From IMG/VR virus record IMGVR_UViG_3300010430_000148, positions 1-41,982 of that record: DNA of 41,982 nt; one strand, 5' to 3'. The notes below the pieces were generated by a model. It was given only the letters and a program-made list of their open reading frames with translations, had not been told where the DNA came from and ran no database searches. This stretch comes from a virus. The position numbers and the translations under genes are program-made. Numbering within the stretch: position 1 is the first letter of the stretch; every line of letters begins with the position of its first letter. Positions 7,885-16,508 of this stretch are shown here, piece by piece.

Positions 7885-9448
7885 CGTTGATGCGGAACGT
7901 GCTTGTGCCGCTGATTTCCGTTTTGATTTGGATTTCGTTTGACCCTGACGGGGCTGCGAAGACTTCTCTTGTAACGCGGTCTTCCCCGAGGACGCCGAAG
8001 AAGACTTCACCGCCGAAGTAGTTTGTTCCTCCGAAGTGCGCTGCTCCGCTTGGGGCTGCGATGTCAATTGAGATGGGGGCATCAAACACCTGTTCGCCTG
8101 AGTGAAGGAAAGTAATGTCAACCGTAGCGGCTTCTGACTTGTGGTATTTCAGCCAGCCCTCGATCTGATATGAGCCAGCGTCAAGGGGCATGGAATAGAG
8201 CTTGGATGTTCTCGACGCTGTAATGTCAGCGGTCCCGCCATCACCAGCGGTGCCAGAGCCTTCCAGCAGATAGATGTTCCCTGTGGCGTCACCGAAATAA
8301 ACACCCTCTGAATCATCCGTCTGAGCCGGGGAAAGCATGGGCATCTGCGCCGTCCAGTTAAACCCGGACGAATGGTTCGTCGTGTACTTGATCCACCCGC
8401 TTTTACCGGACTCGCGCATCGGCTTGTAGTAGGCGTAGAGTTCGCCCTGATCGTCGTGCATGACATAGACGCGCTGGAGCTGTGAGTTGAACAGCACTAC
8501 CCATCCTGACTTGCCAACAATCTGGTCTTGAATAGGCACAGACGGGTCGTAAGGCTCGACATCGCCATAGGCGTTTGTGGCTCTCAGACTTTCAATCCGG
8601 CCACGGCGTCCATACCAAATGTCATCCCCGACAAAGGCCATAGACTCATCACCAGAAGCAGCAGACCCAGGATAAAGCTCGCCGATCGCGAAGTCCGTCG
8701 CATCGCCGCCTGACAGGTTAAAGATGCTGCCGTCTTCAGTCGAGAATGTCGTAAACCCAAACGCCTCAACAAGCCCATTAATAGGCTTTAGATCGGGCGA
8801 CAACAGAAAGAATGGATCTTCAGCAGATAGCGCGCTAGAGGGACGATCCGAAACGGACAGAACTTCGTTATCGCTCCGCGTTGAGCCCACAATCATGTGA
8901 GGGGTCGCTGTAGAATTTGAAATGACGTTCGCAAAGAACGCGCGCTCGTTTGAGACAAATCCATACTTGGCAATAAACGTGCCGCCAAGATTGTGGGTCA
9001 TATTCGAAAGCGTTGTACCATCCCACGTTTTGACGCCCTCAACCAAGCCAAGGTCCGTGATGATAACCAGATCATCCAGCGCCCAATACTGCGTGAAGGG
9101 GTTTCCCCTCAGTCTTGCACTCGCATTGACGGTGACGCCCGTGTCGGTAAACCCGTTCTCGGTTCCATCCCATTCATAGACTTTTGTTCCAGACTGAACG
9201 AGCGTGCTTTTCGTGCCGTCAGCCTTGATGAGTTGCGCGAACCCATTTATCCGCCCCCCGTTGGGGGCCATACCGACAAGATCAAAAGCCTCTCTGCGGC
9301 GAAAATCGTTATTCTCAAGGTCAAGTCGGAAGTTCTCACCAGCAACGCACTCTGTTTCGTCAATGGTATCTTCGCCAGCGCGCGTATGCAGCCCGCCGCC
9401 AAACTTGAGAACAATATCTAACTGCTGTTCAGGGACCGCTCTGGGCAT
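7850..9448 (-). CDS. Tail nozzle / tail tubular protein B-like structural protein
   Basis: This 532-residue protein is almost wholly beta-rich, with recurring short strands and Gly/Asp turns such as GTKVYEWDG, VKTWDGTTLSN, GSIFNLSGGD and EGVYFGDATGNIYLLEG. This repeat rhythm resembles a beta-propeller, as in the P22 gp10 and T7 gp12 class of tail-hub or nozzle proteins. It follows the adaptor gene with a three-base gap and precedes the T7-like core genes. It would form the distal tail tube through which DNA passes. The C-terminal ~100 residues look like a separate beta-sandwich. Family named by architecture and position. Confidence 0.7.
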   Translation of the reverse strand: MPRAVPEQQLDIVLKFGGGLHTRAGEDTIDETECVAGENFRLDLENNDFRRREAFDLVGMAPNGGRINGFAQLIKADGTKSTLVQSGTKVYEWDGTENGFTDTGVTVNASARLRGNPFTQYWALDDLVIITDLGLVEGVKTWDGTTLSNMTHNLGGTFIAKYGFVSNERAFFANVISNSTATPHMIVGSTRSDNEVLSVSDRPSSALSAEDPFFLLSPDLKPINGLVEAFGFTTFSTEDGSIFNLSGGDATDFAIGELYPGSAASGDESMAFVGDDIWYGRRGRIESLRATNAYGDVEPYDPSVPIQDQIVGKSGWVVLFNSQLQRVYVMHDDQGELYAYYKPMRESGKSGWIKYTTNHSSGFNWTAQMPMLSPAQTDDSEGVYFGDATGNIYLLEGSGTAGDGGTADITASRTSKLYSMPLDAGSYQIEGWLKYHKSEAATVDITFLHSGEQVFDAPISIDIAAPSGAAHFGGTNYFGGEVFFGVLGEDRVTREVFAAPSGSNEIQIKTEISGTSTFRINDVGIRFVASSS

Positions 9449-9451
9449 ATC

Positions 9452-10111
9452 TTACCAGTGCGCCCGTGCTTCGGTCTGCCCGAGCAGCCTTGCTGTAGCC
9501 GCGACACTCACCTCATACATGCCCTGATCCCCGCCAGCGCCACGAATCCGCTTATAGCGTTCCGTGATTGCAGGGACGAGGGCCGTAAACGCAATGTCGG
9601 TGCATGGAAACTCGTCCGCTGCTGCGGACAGGAGCGTGTCCTTTTCGTAATATACGGTATAGGTCAGGCCGTTCTCATCCGAGGTGGGTGTGAGGTCAAG
9701 CATCAGCTGCCCATCGGTAGGGCGGATCACCGCGTATTCTGCGCGGCCCGTCCAGTCTGTTGAAAGAGGCATATCCCCATAAAGCGATGACCAACCACCC
9801 GGATATTCGTAGATGAAGTAGTAATTCTGCTCATCGACAATGGGCCATAGAATACGGCTCAAATCGGTCAGGCCAAGGTCATAGTCGCGGTCGTTTGTGA
9901 CAAGCGTAAGCGTTGTGCTACCCACCGCCTTTGGCAATGACATGCCGGGCCTTGTATAAACGTCAATCAGGGTTTCGTTGATCGCCTGCACGCACTGGTC
10001 GATAAACAACTGCTTGCCCGAGTCCGTCAAAGACGAGAGGGCGTTTGTGCTGCTCACCTGACCCATCTTTTGCAGAACCTGGTTCACACCCTGAAGGAGC
10101 GTTTTAGCCAT
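9452..10111 (-). CDS. Head-tail adaptor (tail tubular protein A-like)
   Basis: This 219-residue protein starts with a helix (LLQGVNQVLQKMGQV), then a helical stretch of the kind LFIDQCVQAINETLIDVYTRPGM. A beta-rich middle ends with the pattern LTYTVYYEKD, and the C-terminal helix contains ITERYKRIRGA. This is the organisation of podovirus adaptor proteins (T7 gp11, SU10 adaptor family) that ring the portal and connect to the nozzle. It lies between capsid-associated genes and the nozzle gene, as expected. It overlaps the upstream gene by 8 bases. Confidence 0.75.
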   Translation of the reverse strand: MAKTLLQGVNQVLQKMGQVSSTNALSSLTDSGKQLFIDQCVQAINETLIDVYTRPGMSLPKAVGSTTLTLVTNDRDYDLGLTDLSRILWPIVDEQNYYFIYEYPGGWSSLYGDMPLSTDWTGRAEYAVIRPTDGQLMLDLTPTSDENGLTYTVYYEKDTLLSAAADEFPCTDIAFTALVPAITERYKRIRGAGGDQGMYEVSVAATARLLGQTEARAHW

Positions 10112-10511
10112 TCATTGCTGCTTTCAGAATTGCTTGGCGCAAGACATCGGAGCGGTTGTCAGTACCTTTCTCGGGAACCTCAACATCATAGTCTTCCGCA
10201 AATTTGACGAGGGTAAACCACTTGGCTTCTTCCAACGTTTTTGCAAACGCTTCCATTTCCGCCTCGTGGTCAACGATTGTCGGCTTTGCATCTTCCTTGC
10301 GGGCTTGCGCTTCCTGAAGCGACAGGAAACTGGCCTCTACCCCGTTGGCATCGAACAGCTTGATAAGCTGTGTCTTGGTCGGGTGGCCCGTGATCTTCAT
10401 GCCCCGCGAGCGCGCAATCTTGATAAGGTCGGTGCGGCGGAGCTGGTCAATTTCAGTGCGCGGGTCGTCAACAAGCTGCTGACCGCTACCGCTGATATGT
10501 GCAAGGCCCAT
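10104..10511 (-). CDS. Small protein with two SAP/HeH-like helical motifs
   Basis: This 135-residue protein lies between the capsid and adaptor genes. It has two stretches resembling the SAP/HeH helix-extension-helix motif. One is at about residues 22-58 (RTDLIKIARSRGMKITG...KTQLIKLFDANGV); the other is at the C-terminus (FTLVKFAEDYDVEVPEKG...DVLRQAILKA). Such motifs bind nucleic acid in some proteins and often occur in small phage head-region proteins. I start at ATG 10511, which has AAGAGGA nine bases upstream; an upstream start would read through the hairpin after the capsid gene. A head-completion role is possible but unproven. Confidence 0.6.
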   Translation of the reverse strand: MGLAHISGSGQQLVDDPRTEIDQLRRTDLIKIARSRGMKITGHPTKTQLIKLFDANGVEASFLSLQEAQARKEDAKPTIVDHEAEMEAFAKTLEEAKWFTLVKFAEDYDVEVPEKGTDNRSDVLRQAILKAAMNG

Positions 10512-10530
10512 AGTATCCTCTTGGGAAAGT

Positions 10531-10555
10531 GGGGTGGGAGAGTATCCCCCACCCC
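10531..10555 (-). terminator. Perfect GC hairpin directly after the capsid gene
   Basis: The transcript contains GGGGTGGG, a nine-base loop and CCCACCCC, a perfect 8-bp GC-rich stem nine bases after the capsid stop and 20 bases before the next start. No U-run follows, so it may be a partial terminator, an RNase barrier that stabilises capsid mRNA, or both. Confidence 0.55.
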
Positions 10556-10563
10556 TGTTGGTG

Positions 10564-11628
10564 TTAGAGGTCAGTTGCGCCAGAGATGAGGCAACGTGAC
10601 CAGTTGGCATTCAGAACCTTCGCGGCGTGCCACGCTTTCCAGCCAATCGTGCTCATCTCGTCGAGCGGGTCCGCAATACCGGACGAACCACGACCCTTCG
10701 AAATAAGCTGGATGGCAGGAGCCATGTCACCAGCCTGGTAGGATTCCTGAACGTGTGCCGTATCCAGAGAGACAGAACCGTAAGAGTTCCGGCCATAGAT
10801 AAGGGTGTTGTACAGATCAACCTTCGTGTTACCGGAGGTGCGGAGGCCCGTACCAGTGGACGTACCGCCGCCTTCGGCATCAATGCTCGAATCCGTGCTG
10901 CACATAAAGCGGACACCACCAACCGCGCCGAACTCGCCCGGCATGACTTGGGTGTTGCCGCCATACGCTTCAACACCAGTAAACCCGGCAAGCAGGCGAA
11001 TATCCTGCTCAACGTCCGGGTGCGTGATGCCGTAGTAAGACGCACGAATCGGAGACGTGTTGAAGTTCCCCGAGCCCTCGGACATCGGGGTGAACTTCAT
11101 CGTGTCATTGCGGTCCAGCGCATTCACGGTTCTGCGAATGTCCTGAAGCGTAACCTTGTTCACGACAGCCGTGGCTGAAGCAGCACTCGAAGCGAGAACC
11201 GCCGTCGAGTTATCTTCTTCTTCGTTACGCTGAAGCATGTTGAGCGAACGCCCGGCAGACACGCCGATTTGCTCAACAAGTTTCGCCGTCTGGCCATTGA
11301 AGTTAATCAGGTCAGATTCTTCGTTCTGAAGAATATACTGACCGTACTTGCCAAGAGTGGCCGACACGTTCGTGGTTGAAGGTTGAATGCTGGCCCGAAC
11401 CGGGTGGGAAATGTTCCCCGTCAGTGCGGTCAGCGCGGAAGTCGTGGGGGTCAGGTTTTCAATCCGACGCCACGACGCAGTGAAGGAACCGCTATGACTT
11501 TGAATCGTAGCGGCTTCTGTACCCATGAAATACGGACACAGCGGCTTGGCGGTTTCCAGAAGTTGCTTCTGAAAGACCACGTTGACCGGCTGGGTCAGTT
11601 GGGTGACGGTAGTAAATGCAGCAGCCAA
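10564..11628 (-). CDS. Major capsid protein, N4gp56 family
   Basis: This 354-residue protein forms the icosahedral shell. The C-terminal stretch DPLDEMSTIGWKAWHAAKVL is the hallmark end of the N4gp56 family of HK97-fold capsid proteins. Upstream features also fit: an N-terminal domain (SFTASWRRIENLTP), a spine-helix-like Glu/Asn-rich region (about 120-140) and GITHPDVEQDIRLL. The start codon is TTG at 11628, preceded by GGAG about 8 bases upstream; no in-frame ATG or GTG is nearby. It follows the putative scaffold gene and precedes a strong hairpin, which may help set its high expression. Confidence 0.9.
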   Translation of the reverse strand: MAAAFTTVTQLTQPVNVVFQKQLLETAKPLCPYFMGTEAATIQSHSGSFTASWRRIENLTPTTSALTALTGNISHPVRASIQPSTTNVSATLGKYGQYILQNEESDLINFNGQTAKLVEQIGVSAGRSLNMLQRNEEEDNSTAVLASSAASATAVVNKVTLQDIRRTVNALDRNDTMKFTPMSEGSGNFNTSPIRASYYGITHPDVEQDIRLLAGFTGVEAYGGNTQVMPGEFGAVGGVRFMCSTDSSIDAEGGGTSTGTGLRTSGNTKVDLYNTLIYGRNSYGSVSLDTAHVQESYQAGDMAPAIQLISKGRGSSGIADPLDEMSTIGWKAWHAAKVLNANWSRCLISGATDL

Positions 11629-11659
11629 TGTTTTTCTCCATTTTGGCTACGCTCACCAT

Positions 11660-12292
11660 TTACCCGTTTGTGCGAATGAAGGCATCGAGTTCAGCGGGTG
11701 ACATCTTGTTCACCTTTTCCTCGAACGCCTTTTTCTCATCTTCGGGGGCGAGCTTGGTTTGCGATGTGCCGCGAACCGATGCCCGTGCCGCCTCCCTATT
11801 TGCCGTAAGTTTCTGGTCAGGTTGTGACGTGAGTTCCGCTGCCGTTGATTGGGCAAGCTCCTTCAGCGCGGTTTTCCACGCGGAGGGGCTTTGGCCACGG
11901 ATCGCGAAGGCGCGAGCGAAGTCAGGATTCCTGCTCGCCTCGGCATACATAAGACCCTCGATCACCTTGTCGGATAGTCCGGCAAAGGCTTCTTCGGTAT
12001 CTTTGAGTGTGCTGATTGCATCCTTCACGCCCTTGTCGGTTTCGGCGCGTTGTTCTTCCTCGCGCTTCTGCCGAACATAGGCTCGGAGTTCATCGTCTTC
12101 TTTTGGGTCAAGCTGACCCGCCCCGGCAGATTGGGGGGCGACACCGGCAGCCGGTTTCGGCTGTTCAGGTGCTTTGGGGGCATCGTCAAATTCCTTGACG
12201 AGATCCCTCAAGGTCGGCTCGTGTTGTGCGTCAGGCGTCGGCTGTGCCACGCCTTGACCCGCATCGGTCACAGCCGTTTGCGTATCAGTCAT
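11660..12292 (-). CDS. Putative capsid scaffolding protein
   Basis: This 210-residue protein is highly charged and helical with a Pro/Ala/Gln-rich first third (residues 1-60), a coiled-coil-like KREEEQRAETDKG segment and a Lys-rich C-terminal helix (KKAFEEKVNKMSPAELDAF). The position between portal and major capsid genes, low complexity, and basic C-terminus are typical of podovirus scaffolds. They template capsid assembly and then leave. GAGG about 8 bases before ATG 12292 supports the start. That ATG overlaps the stop of the preceding small gene by 8 bases. No sequence signature identifies scaffolds, so this is inference from position and composition. Confidence 0.7.
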   Translation of the reverse strand: MTDTQTAVTDAGQGVAQPTPDAQHEPTLRDLVKEFDDAPKAPEQPKPAAGVAPQSAGAGQLDPKEDDELRAYVRQKREEEQRAETDKGVKDAISTLKDTEEAFAGLSDKVIEGLMYAEASRNPDFARAFAIRGQSPSAWKTALKELAQSTAAELTSQPDQKLTANREAARASVRGTSQTKLAPEDEKKAFEEKVNKMSPAELDAFIRTNG

Positions 12293-12494
12293 GTTTTACC
12301 TCGGTTTTAGGTTTTTCACCGAAAATCAGTTCATAAACATCGCTTAGAGCTTTGTTCATCCCTGACTCGTATTCCCATGTACGGGAATCTTTAGCTGATC
12401 CCGGCTGCCACGTTGACACTGGCGTTGGGGTCAGGAGCGTTTGCAACAGGCCCCGCACCACCGGGTCCTGCTTGAGCCGCAAGAGGGCTTCCAT
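12285..12494 (-). CDS. Small protein overlapping the portal C-terminus
   Basis: This 69-residue protein has a helix (MEALLRLKQDPVVRGLLQTLL), a loop containing WQPGSAKDSRTWEYESG, and a C-terminal helix (MNKALSDVYELIFG). Small proteins of this shape are common between portal and scaffold in podoviruses. The ATG at 12494 lies 104 bases inside the portal gene in another frame; a further ATG at 12539 would extend the overlap to 149 bases. The start is uncertain, but the part beyond the portal stop fills the gap to the scaffold exactly. Function unknown. Confidence 0.6.
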   Translation of the reverse strand: MEALLRLKQDPVVRGLLQTLLTPTPVSTWQPGSAKDSRTWEYESGMNKALSDVYELIFGEKPKTEVKHD

Positions 12495-14256
12495 CTGCGG
12501 AGCCTTGAGCTTGTCTTTGGACGAAATATTCACTGGCATTGTCTATGCCGCCTTCTTTCAGGAGGTCAGTGCGTATGCGGTCAACATCAATCGGCTTGCC
12601 GCCAGACTGTTGCGCTAGAGGTTCAATCTGAAGCGCGGTCATCAGGGCCTGCAACCGCTGTTGCTGCTTGTCGCGTTCTTCCAGCGGGCCGGAAACGCCG
12701 TGCACATCATAGGAAACAGTCTCAGGCAAAACATCCTTGGAGACGTTCAGGAAATGCCGCAGCTTGGGAATATAGATGGGCGAGCCTTTTTTCTTCTCGC
12801 CGATGATCTTGCGGATCATCTCGTATTCAAGCGAAAGCCACGTCCGCATTCCGCCGTACATCATGTGACGGGTGAAATCTACGGTGCGGATAACGCCGCG
12901 CTGAATTTCGGAATCAACCGCGAAGGCGGTCTGGTGGCTCTTGGTCTGAGCACCGAGACGCGGGGCAGAAACCCCCGTAACTTCCTGGAACTGCTGAACC
13001 AGCGCCAGATACACCTGAAGAAGCTCTTGCGGGTTGCCGATCTGGTGGATCTCAAGGCGGCTCAGCGTGGCCCAAAGGGCGCGCGGCTCAATTCGAGGTC
13101 CATTGTTCCCCGCATAAACCGCATCACTTGAATCATACCCGATGGGCGGTTCCGTGCTTAGAATCGCTGCATGGCATAGGCGATTGAATGCATCCGTCGC
13201 CGCTTGCTGAACAGGCATACCCTTGATTAGTGGTGACGTTCCGTAATTGGTAGAAAAATCGTCCGGGTGGTAAACATCAATGATGTAGCTTGAGAACTTG
13301 AATGGGTTGTCACGGTAACGAATAACGCGAGACAGTTCCTTGCCTGTCGAATCCTTGCCCGATACCGCCGTGATAATCACATTTGGAAGATAAATACTGT
13401 CTGTGGTCTTACGGGGGATAACGATGTCACCCTCGTATTCCGCTATCTCAACGTATCCTCCGTCATCACCCTCGACACCCTTGAGGTTCTGGGCGATCCA
13501 GCCCTCGTCCGCACCCCCGCGACTAGCGGCAAGCATCAAATCGGTGACGCGCTGCTTGTAGCAAAAGATTGGGCTCGGCGGTAAAATCTGGTCCGAGTGC
13601 TGTAGCGTTGACGGCCCGTCATCAAGATAGACCTGGCGGACATCCATAGGAACGAGCGCCGGGATTTTCTGAGAGCTGGGCACTACGCCGCGCGCTTCAT
13701 GGCTGAAATCATCCAGCTTCGCAATGCGGGCGCGACCCACCATTGTCCCATATTTCAGGGCGGAAATTGTCATGCGGTCCCAGGCGGAGCGGAACTTGTA
13801 TGTGTCTTGGTAATGGGTATGCGCGCCCTCGATGATCGCCTCAATGTCGGAAATATCGACAGAGCGTTCGTCGAGAATATCAGGCGTCCCACCAACCAGT
13901 GCATTGCTATCAATACCGGCAAGGTCTTGGTCACTCATGGACGCATGAGCGGAAAACCAATTGCGATCATCGGGGAACAGAAGGCGGTGGCTATCGGCGC
14001 TCAGAAGCTCAAGGCTTTGTGCTTGCCATGGGAGTTCCTTGAAGGTCTGCCACTCGGTGCCGGGCATGATTTGCCCGTTCTTGTCCCTGTTTGTGGGGCG
14101 TGGCGTCTGGGCGACCTGACGATCTACCTCGTTCCAGATCCTCTCCTTGTCCTGCCGCTTGCGTTTCCGCGTCGAAAGTTCATCGAAAATGTATTCGGCG
14201 GCATGGTCCCAGTCATTACGTCTGAGCGTCTTTGCCTCTTTAGGCGTATCTGCCAA
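12391..14256 (-). CDS. Portal protein
   Basis: This 621-residue protein would form the dodecameric ring at the special vertex, the docking site of terminase and tail. The N-terminal WQAQSLELLSADSHRLLFPD and NWFSAH stretches, the central crown/wing region with the pattern FKSAWDR...YGTMVGRARI-like sequence, DVYHPDDFSTNYGTSPLIKG, the helical stem region and the Gln-rich tail together match the portal class seen with N4gp56-type capsids. It follows the large terminase and one small gene. The start is TTG at 14256, overlapping the upstream gene by 17 bases, with GAGGA about 11 bases upstream and no closer ATG or GTG. Confidence 0.88.
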   Translation of the reverse strand: MADTPKEAKTLRRNDWDHAAEYIFDELSTRKRKRQDKERIWNEVDRQVAQTPRPTNRDKNGQIMPGTEWQTFKELPWQAQSLELLSADSHRLLFPDDRNWFSAHASMSDQDLAGIDSNALVGGTPDILDERSVDISDIEAIIEGAHTHYQDTYKFRSAWDRMTISALKYGTMVGRARIAKLDDFSHEARGVVPSSQKIPALVPMDVRQVYLDDGPSTLQHSDQILPPSPIFCYKQRVTDLMLAASRGGADEGWIAQNLKGVEGDDGGYVEIAEYEGDIVIPRKTTDSIYLPNVIITAVSGKDSTGKELSRVIRYRDNPFKFSSYIIDVYHPDDFSTNYGTSPLIKGMPVQQAATDAFNRLCHAAILSTEPPIGYDSSDAVYAGNNGPRIEPRALWATLSRLEIHQIGNPQELLQVYLALVQQFQEVTGVSAPRLGAQTKSHQTAFAVDSEIQRGVIRTVDFTRHMMYGGMRTWLSLEYEMIRKIIGEKKKGSPIYIPKLRHFLNVSKDVLPETVSYDVHGVSGPLEERDKQQQRLQALMTALQIEPLAQQSGGKPIDVDRIRTDLLKEGGIDNASEYFVQRQAQGSADGSPLAAQAGPGGAGPVANAPDPNASVNVAAGIS

Positions 14257-14569
14257 GCGTTGCGCCGTCCTCTATCCATTGCATTGCTACATCCAATGCT
14301 TCTTTAATTCTGTCTTCGCGGTCTGACGGGGTGTCCGTATTGCGCCAAACGCCGTGCTTTTCCTGATACATTGGATTGCGCACCACTTGCGCTACATCCC
14401 CTTCTTCGTCTCTGTCAAACGCCCAGAGCGTTTCCCAAACTGGCGTGTTATCCTGTGGATCGCGCACCACTTTTTCGGCAACCAGAACTGTGCCGTGTTT
14501 CGTCTCCCGCCTCGCCACAACCTGAAACCCTGATCGCTGCGCTGCTGAGACAAATTCCTCTCGCTTCAT
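14240..14569 (-). CDS. Hypothetical protein between terminase and portal
   Basis: This 109-residue protein has a beta-rich first half (FQVVARRETKHGTVLVAEKVV, then PVWETLWAFDRDEEGDVAQVV). The second half is helical and contains EDRIKEALDVAMQWIEDG. I recognise no family. Its ATG shares bases with the terminase stop (TAATG) and its end overlaps the portal start by 17 bases, so it is translated in step with packaging genes and may be a minor head or packaging factor. Confidence 0.6.
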   Translation of the reverse strand: MKREEFVSAAQRSGFQVVARRETKHGTVLVAEKVVRDPQDNTPVWETLWAFDRDEEGDVAQVVRNPMYQEKHGVWRNTDTPSDREDRIKEALDVAMQWIEDGATLGRYA

Positions 14570-16095
14570 TAGTAAACCGGCTGCGTATATCTTGACCCGG
14601 AAGCAGCGTTCGCTTGAACATTTGTGCGCGCGTACCGGAGCATCATCAGGCCGTAGAAACTCGCCTTGAGTGCATCGTCTTTTGTCGCCACGAGCTTCCC
14701 GTCTTTCCTGTGGTAGAACCTGAACTCATCGAGCCAAGGCCCGCAATTCGCAAACACCTTGAACCGCCCCGTCAACATGCGGTCAAGGATTTCATCAACA
14801 ATCGGCTCTGTTGCCTGTGGGCCGAGCTTGGGGTTGTCGCCCGCTCTCGGTTTGTAGTGCGCCGTATAGGGCAGCATATTCACGCCATGGCGGCGGTAGG
14901 ATTCAGCAAGGGCCAAGCCGCCAGACTTCTCGCGGTTCATCCCGTCATGCGGCCCGGCAACAGGAATCCAATGGTTCTTGTTGTTCGGACCATTCAGCCT
15001 TGCCGCGTGATAGGCGGCGGTCTGACCTGATTCCTTATAGCAGTCGTATAAATAGACCGTATCTGTATCCCGGTCGTAGGCGAGCCATGCGCCCGCTGCC
15101 GGGTGGTCAATGCCGTAGTCAATCCCGCAGATGCGCGCCCAGTGGCGCGGGATCTCGAAGGGTTGAACCACAATGCTGTCTTCCGGCACCGTGAACACAC
15201 GGCCCTCACCCATCATGGGTACACCCATCGCACGGGTTTCGCGCTCGTGCGCGGGGTAGCTTTTCAGCATTCGCTCGCGCTCTGTTCTGTCCAGATGCGG
15301 GGCGTCTTCCCATGTGGCTGTTCCAAGCCAGACGCCAGAGCCCGGCTCTGCATCCATGAAGTGCTCGACAAGTTCGGTCTTGCCCAATAGGGGGGTGAAA
15401 GTCACCATTATGATGCCCCGTGAAGACAAAACCCGTGTCAGCGCCTCAGAGTAAATTTTCTGCTCATTGCTTGTTGACGCGTCGGGTTCTTCATCAAGCC
15501 ATACCCAATCGGGTGCCGTCCCCTGCCATTTGCGCCAGCCCTGATCGTAGGACTTGAACACAATGGTGGAGATTCCACCGGATGAATGTCTGACTTTCAC
15601 CCTGTCGATAACGCCGCTGATGCCCGCTTGACGGGGTTGCGGTTTACCGACAATCAAATGCTTGGGGATAAGGCCGGAACCAAGTTCCTCGCCAAGACCC
15701 CCGAGCAATTCCTTTTGAACGATGTCGCGGCTCGCCTCGTTCGTGACAGAGCCAACCCAGCCAAGGGTTTCTTTTTCGAATCTGCGGCCTTCCCACCAGT
15801 CGGGGTATAGCCCCGTGGCGTGCATTGCCGCTTCCGCCGCCGCTGAATAAGTTTTGCCAGGCCGGTTCGCGGCCATCAGCATACGCTCTTGACAGTGCGC
15901 GCCTGCTTTGTGGAACTCGGATTGCCACGGCTTGTTTGACCAAGTGTCCCAAAGACCCCGGTCGTGCATTGCTTTCCACAACTCACCGTCCGGGCAAATC
16001 GTATCAGGATGCCCGAACGGTCTGTATTGAGTAAGTCTGTTGCCCCTCCGAACCTCGGCAAGCGTTTGGAGTGCTGCGAGGCCCTGGAGAGACAT
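14569..16095 (-). CDS. terL: Terminase large subunit
   Basis: This 508-residue ATPase-nuclease packages DNA into the prohead through the portal. The ATPase domain has a deviant Walker A loop (AANRPGKT, residues 75-82), Walker B WVWLDEE (197-203) with D201/E202, and a coupling motif near TFTPLLGKTE (232-241). The nuclease domain starts with ICGIDYG (D326 as the metal-binding Asp), continues with PHDGMNREKSGG and ends with a helix containing DDALKASFYGL. Length is normal. Its partner is the small terminase at 23740-24219, placed unusually far upstream in the same transcript. The ATG at 16095 follows a GAGG-like signal. Confidence 0.93.
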   Translation of the reverse strand: MSLQGLAALQTLAEVRRGNRLTQYRPFGHPDTICPDGELWKAMHDRGLWDTWSNKPWQSEFHKAGAHCQERMLMAANRPGKTYSAAAEAAMHATGLYPDWWEGRRFEKETLGWVGSVTNEASRDIVQKELLGGLGEELGSGLIPKHLIVGKPQPRQAGISGVIDRVKVRHSSGGISTIVFKSYDQGWRKWQGTAPDWVWLDEEPDASTSNEQKIYSEALTRVLSSRGIIMVTFTPLLGKTELVEHFMDAEPGSGVWLGTATWEDAPHLDRTERERMLKSYPAHERETRAMGVPMMGEGRVFTVPEDSIVVQPFEIPRHWARICGIDYGIDHPAAGAWLAYDRDTDTVYLYDCYKESGQTAAYHAARLNGPNNKNHWIPVAGPHDGMNREKSGGLALAESYRRHGVNMLPYTAHYKPRAGDNPKLGPQATEPIVDEILDRMLTGRFKVFANCGPWLDEFRFYHRKDGKLVATKDDALKASFYGLMMLRYARTNVQANAASGSRYTQPVY

Positions 16096-16100
16096 ACAGG

Positions 16101-16508
16101 TTAGGCGTTCAGCGTTGTCGCAACGACAGTCACGGACCCTGAAATAGCATTCGTGGTCACGCCCTTTTCAACTTCAACGGCTGTGCCCGCAGCGACATAG
16201 GTGCGCGTCAGATCACCGCTCGCGGAATCACCGGCTGACGCACCATTCGCGACAGTAGCCGTTCCATAGGTCACGGTCCCGCCAGCGTTCTTGACAGTAA
16301 AGGCAGCGGCGGATGCGCCGGGGTCCCCGGTAACGCCCGCGTGAATGCCAAGGAGATAGCAGTCAGCGGGCAGCACCGCGTAATGGGTCAGCGCCGTAGT
16401 GGCGGCAGTCCCAAGCGTTACCGGCACAACAAGCCGCGTAGCCTTTTCCATGTTGGCTTGGGTAACTTCGCTGCCCTGCCCGGTTTCAAAAAATTCACGA
16501 TCACTCAT
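16101..16508 (-). CDS. Small beta-rich protein, possible capsid decoration protein
   Basis: This 135-residue protein is rich in Ala, Thr, Val and Gly, with alternating strand patterns after residue 27 (RLVVPVTLG, YLLGIHAGV, GSVTVVATTL). There are no catalytic motifs. It resembles small beta-sandwich virion proteins, but I recognise no family. It begins within the glycosyltransferase end (8-base overlap) and stops five bases before terminase. A decoration or fibre-accessory role is only a guess. Confidence 0.5.
   Translation of the reverse strand: MSDREFFETGQGSEVTQANMEKATRLVVPVTLGTAATTALTHYAVLPADCYLLGIHAGVTGDPGASAAAFTVKNAGGTVTYGTATVANGASAGDSASGDLTRTYVAAGTAVEVEKGVTTNAISGSVTVVATTLNA

Noticed and set aside
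7885-8121. N-terminal 79-codon extension of the GNAT-like gene
   Set aside because: It lies in the nozzle gene, reads as low-complexity Ser/Lys/Gln, and ATG 7884 gives a normal family length.
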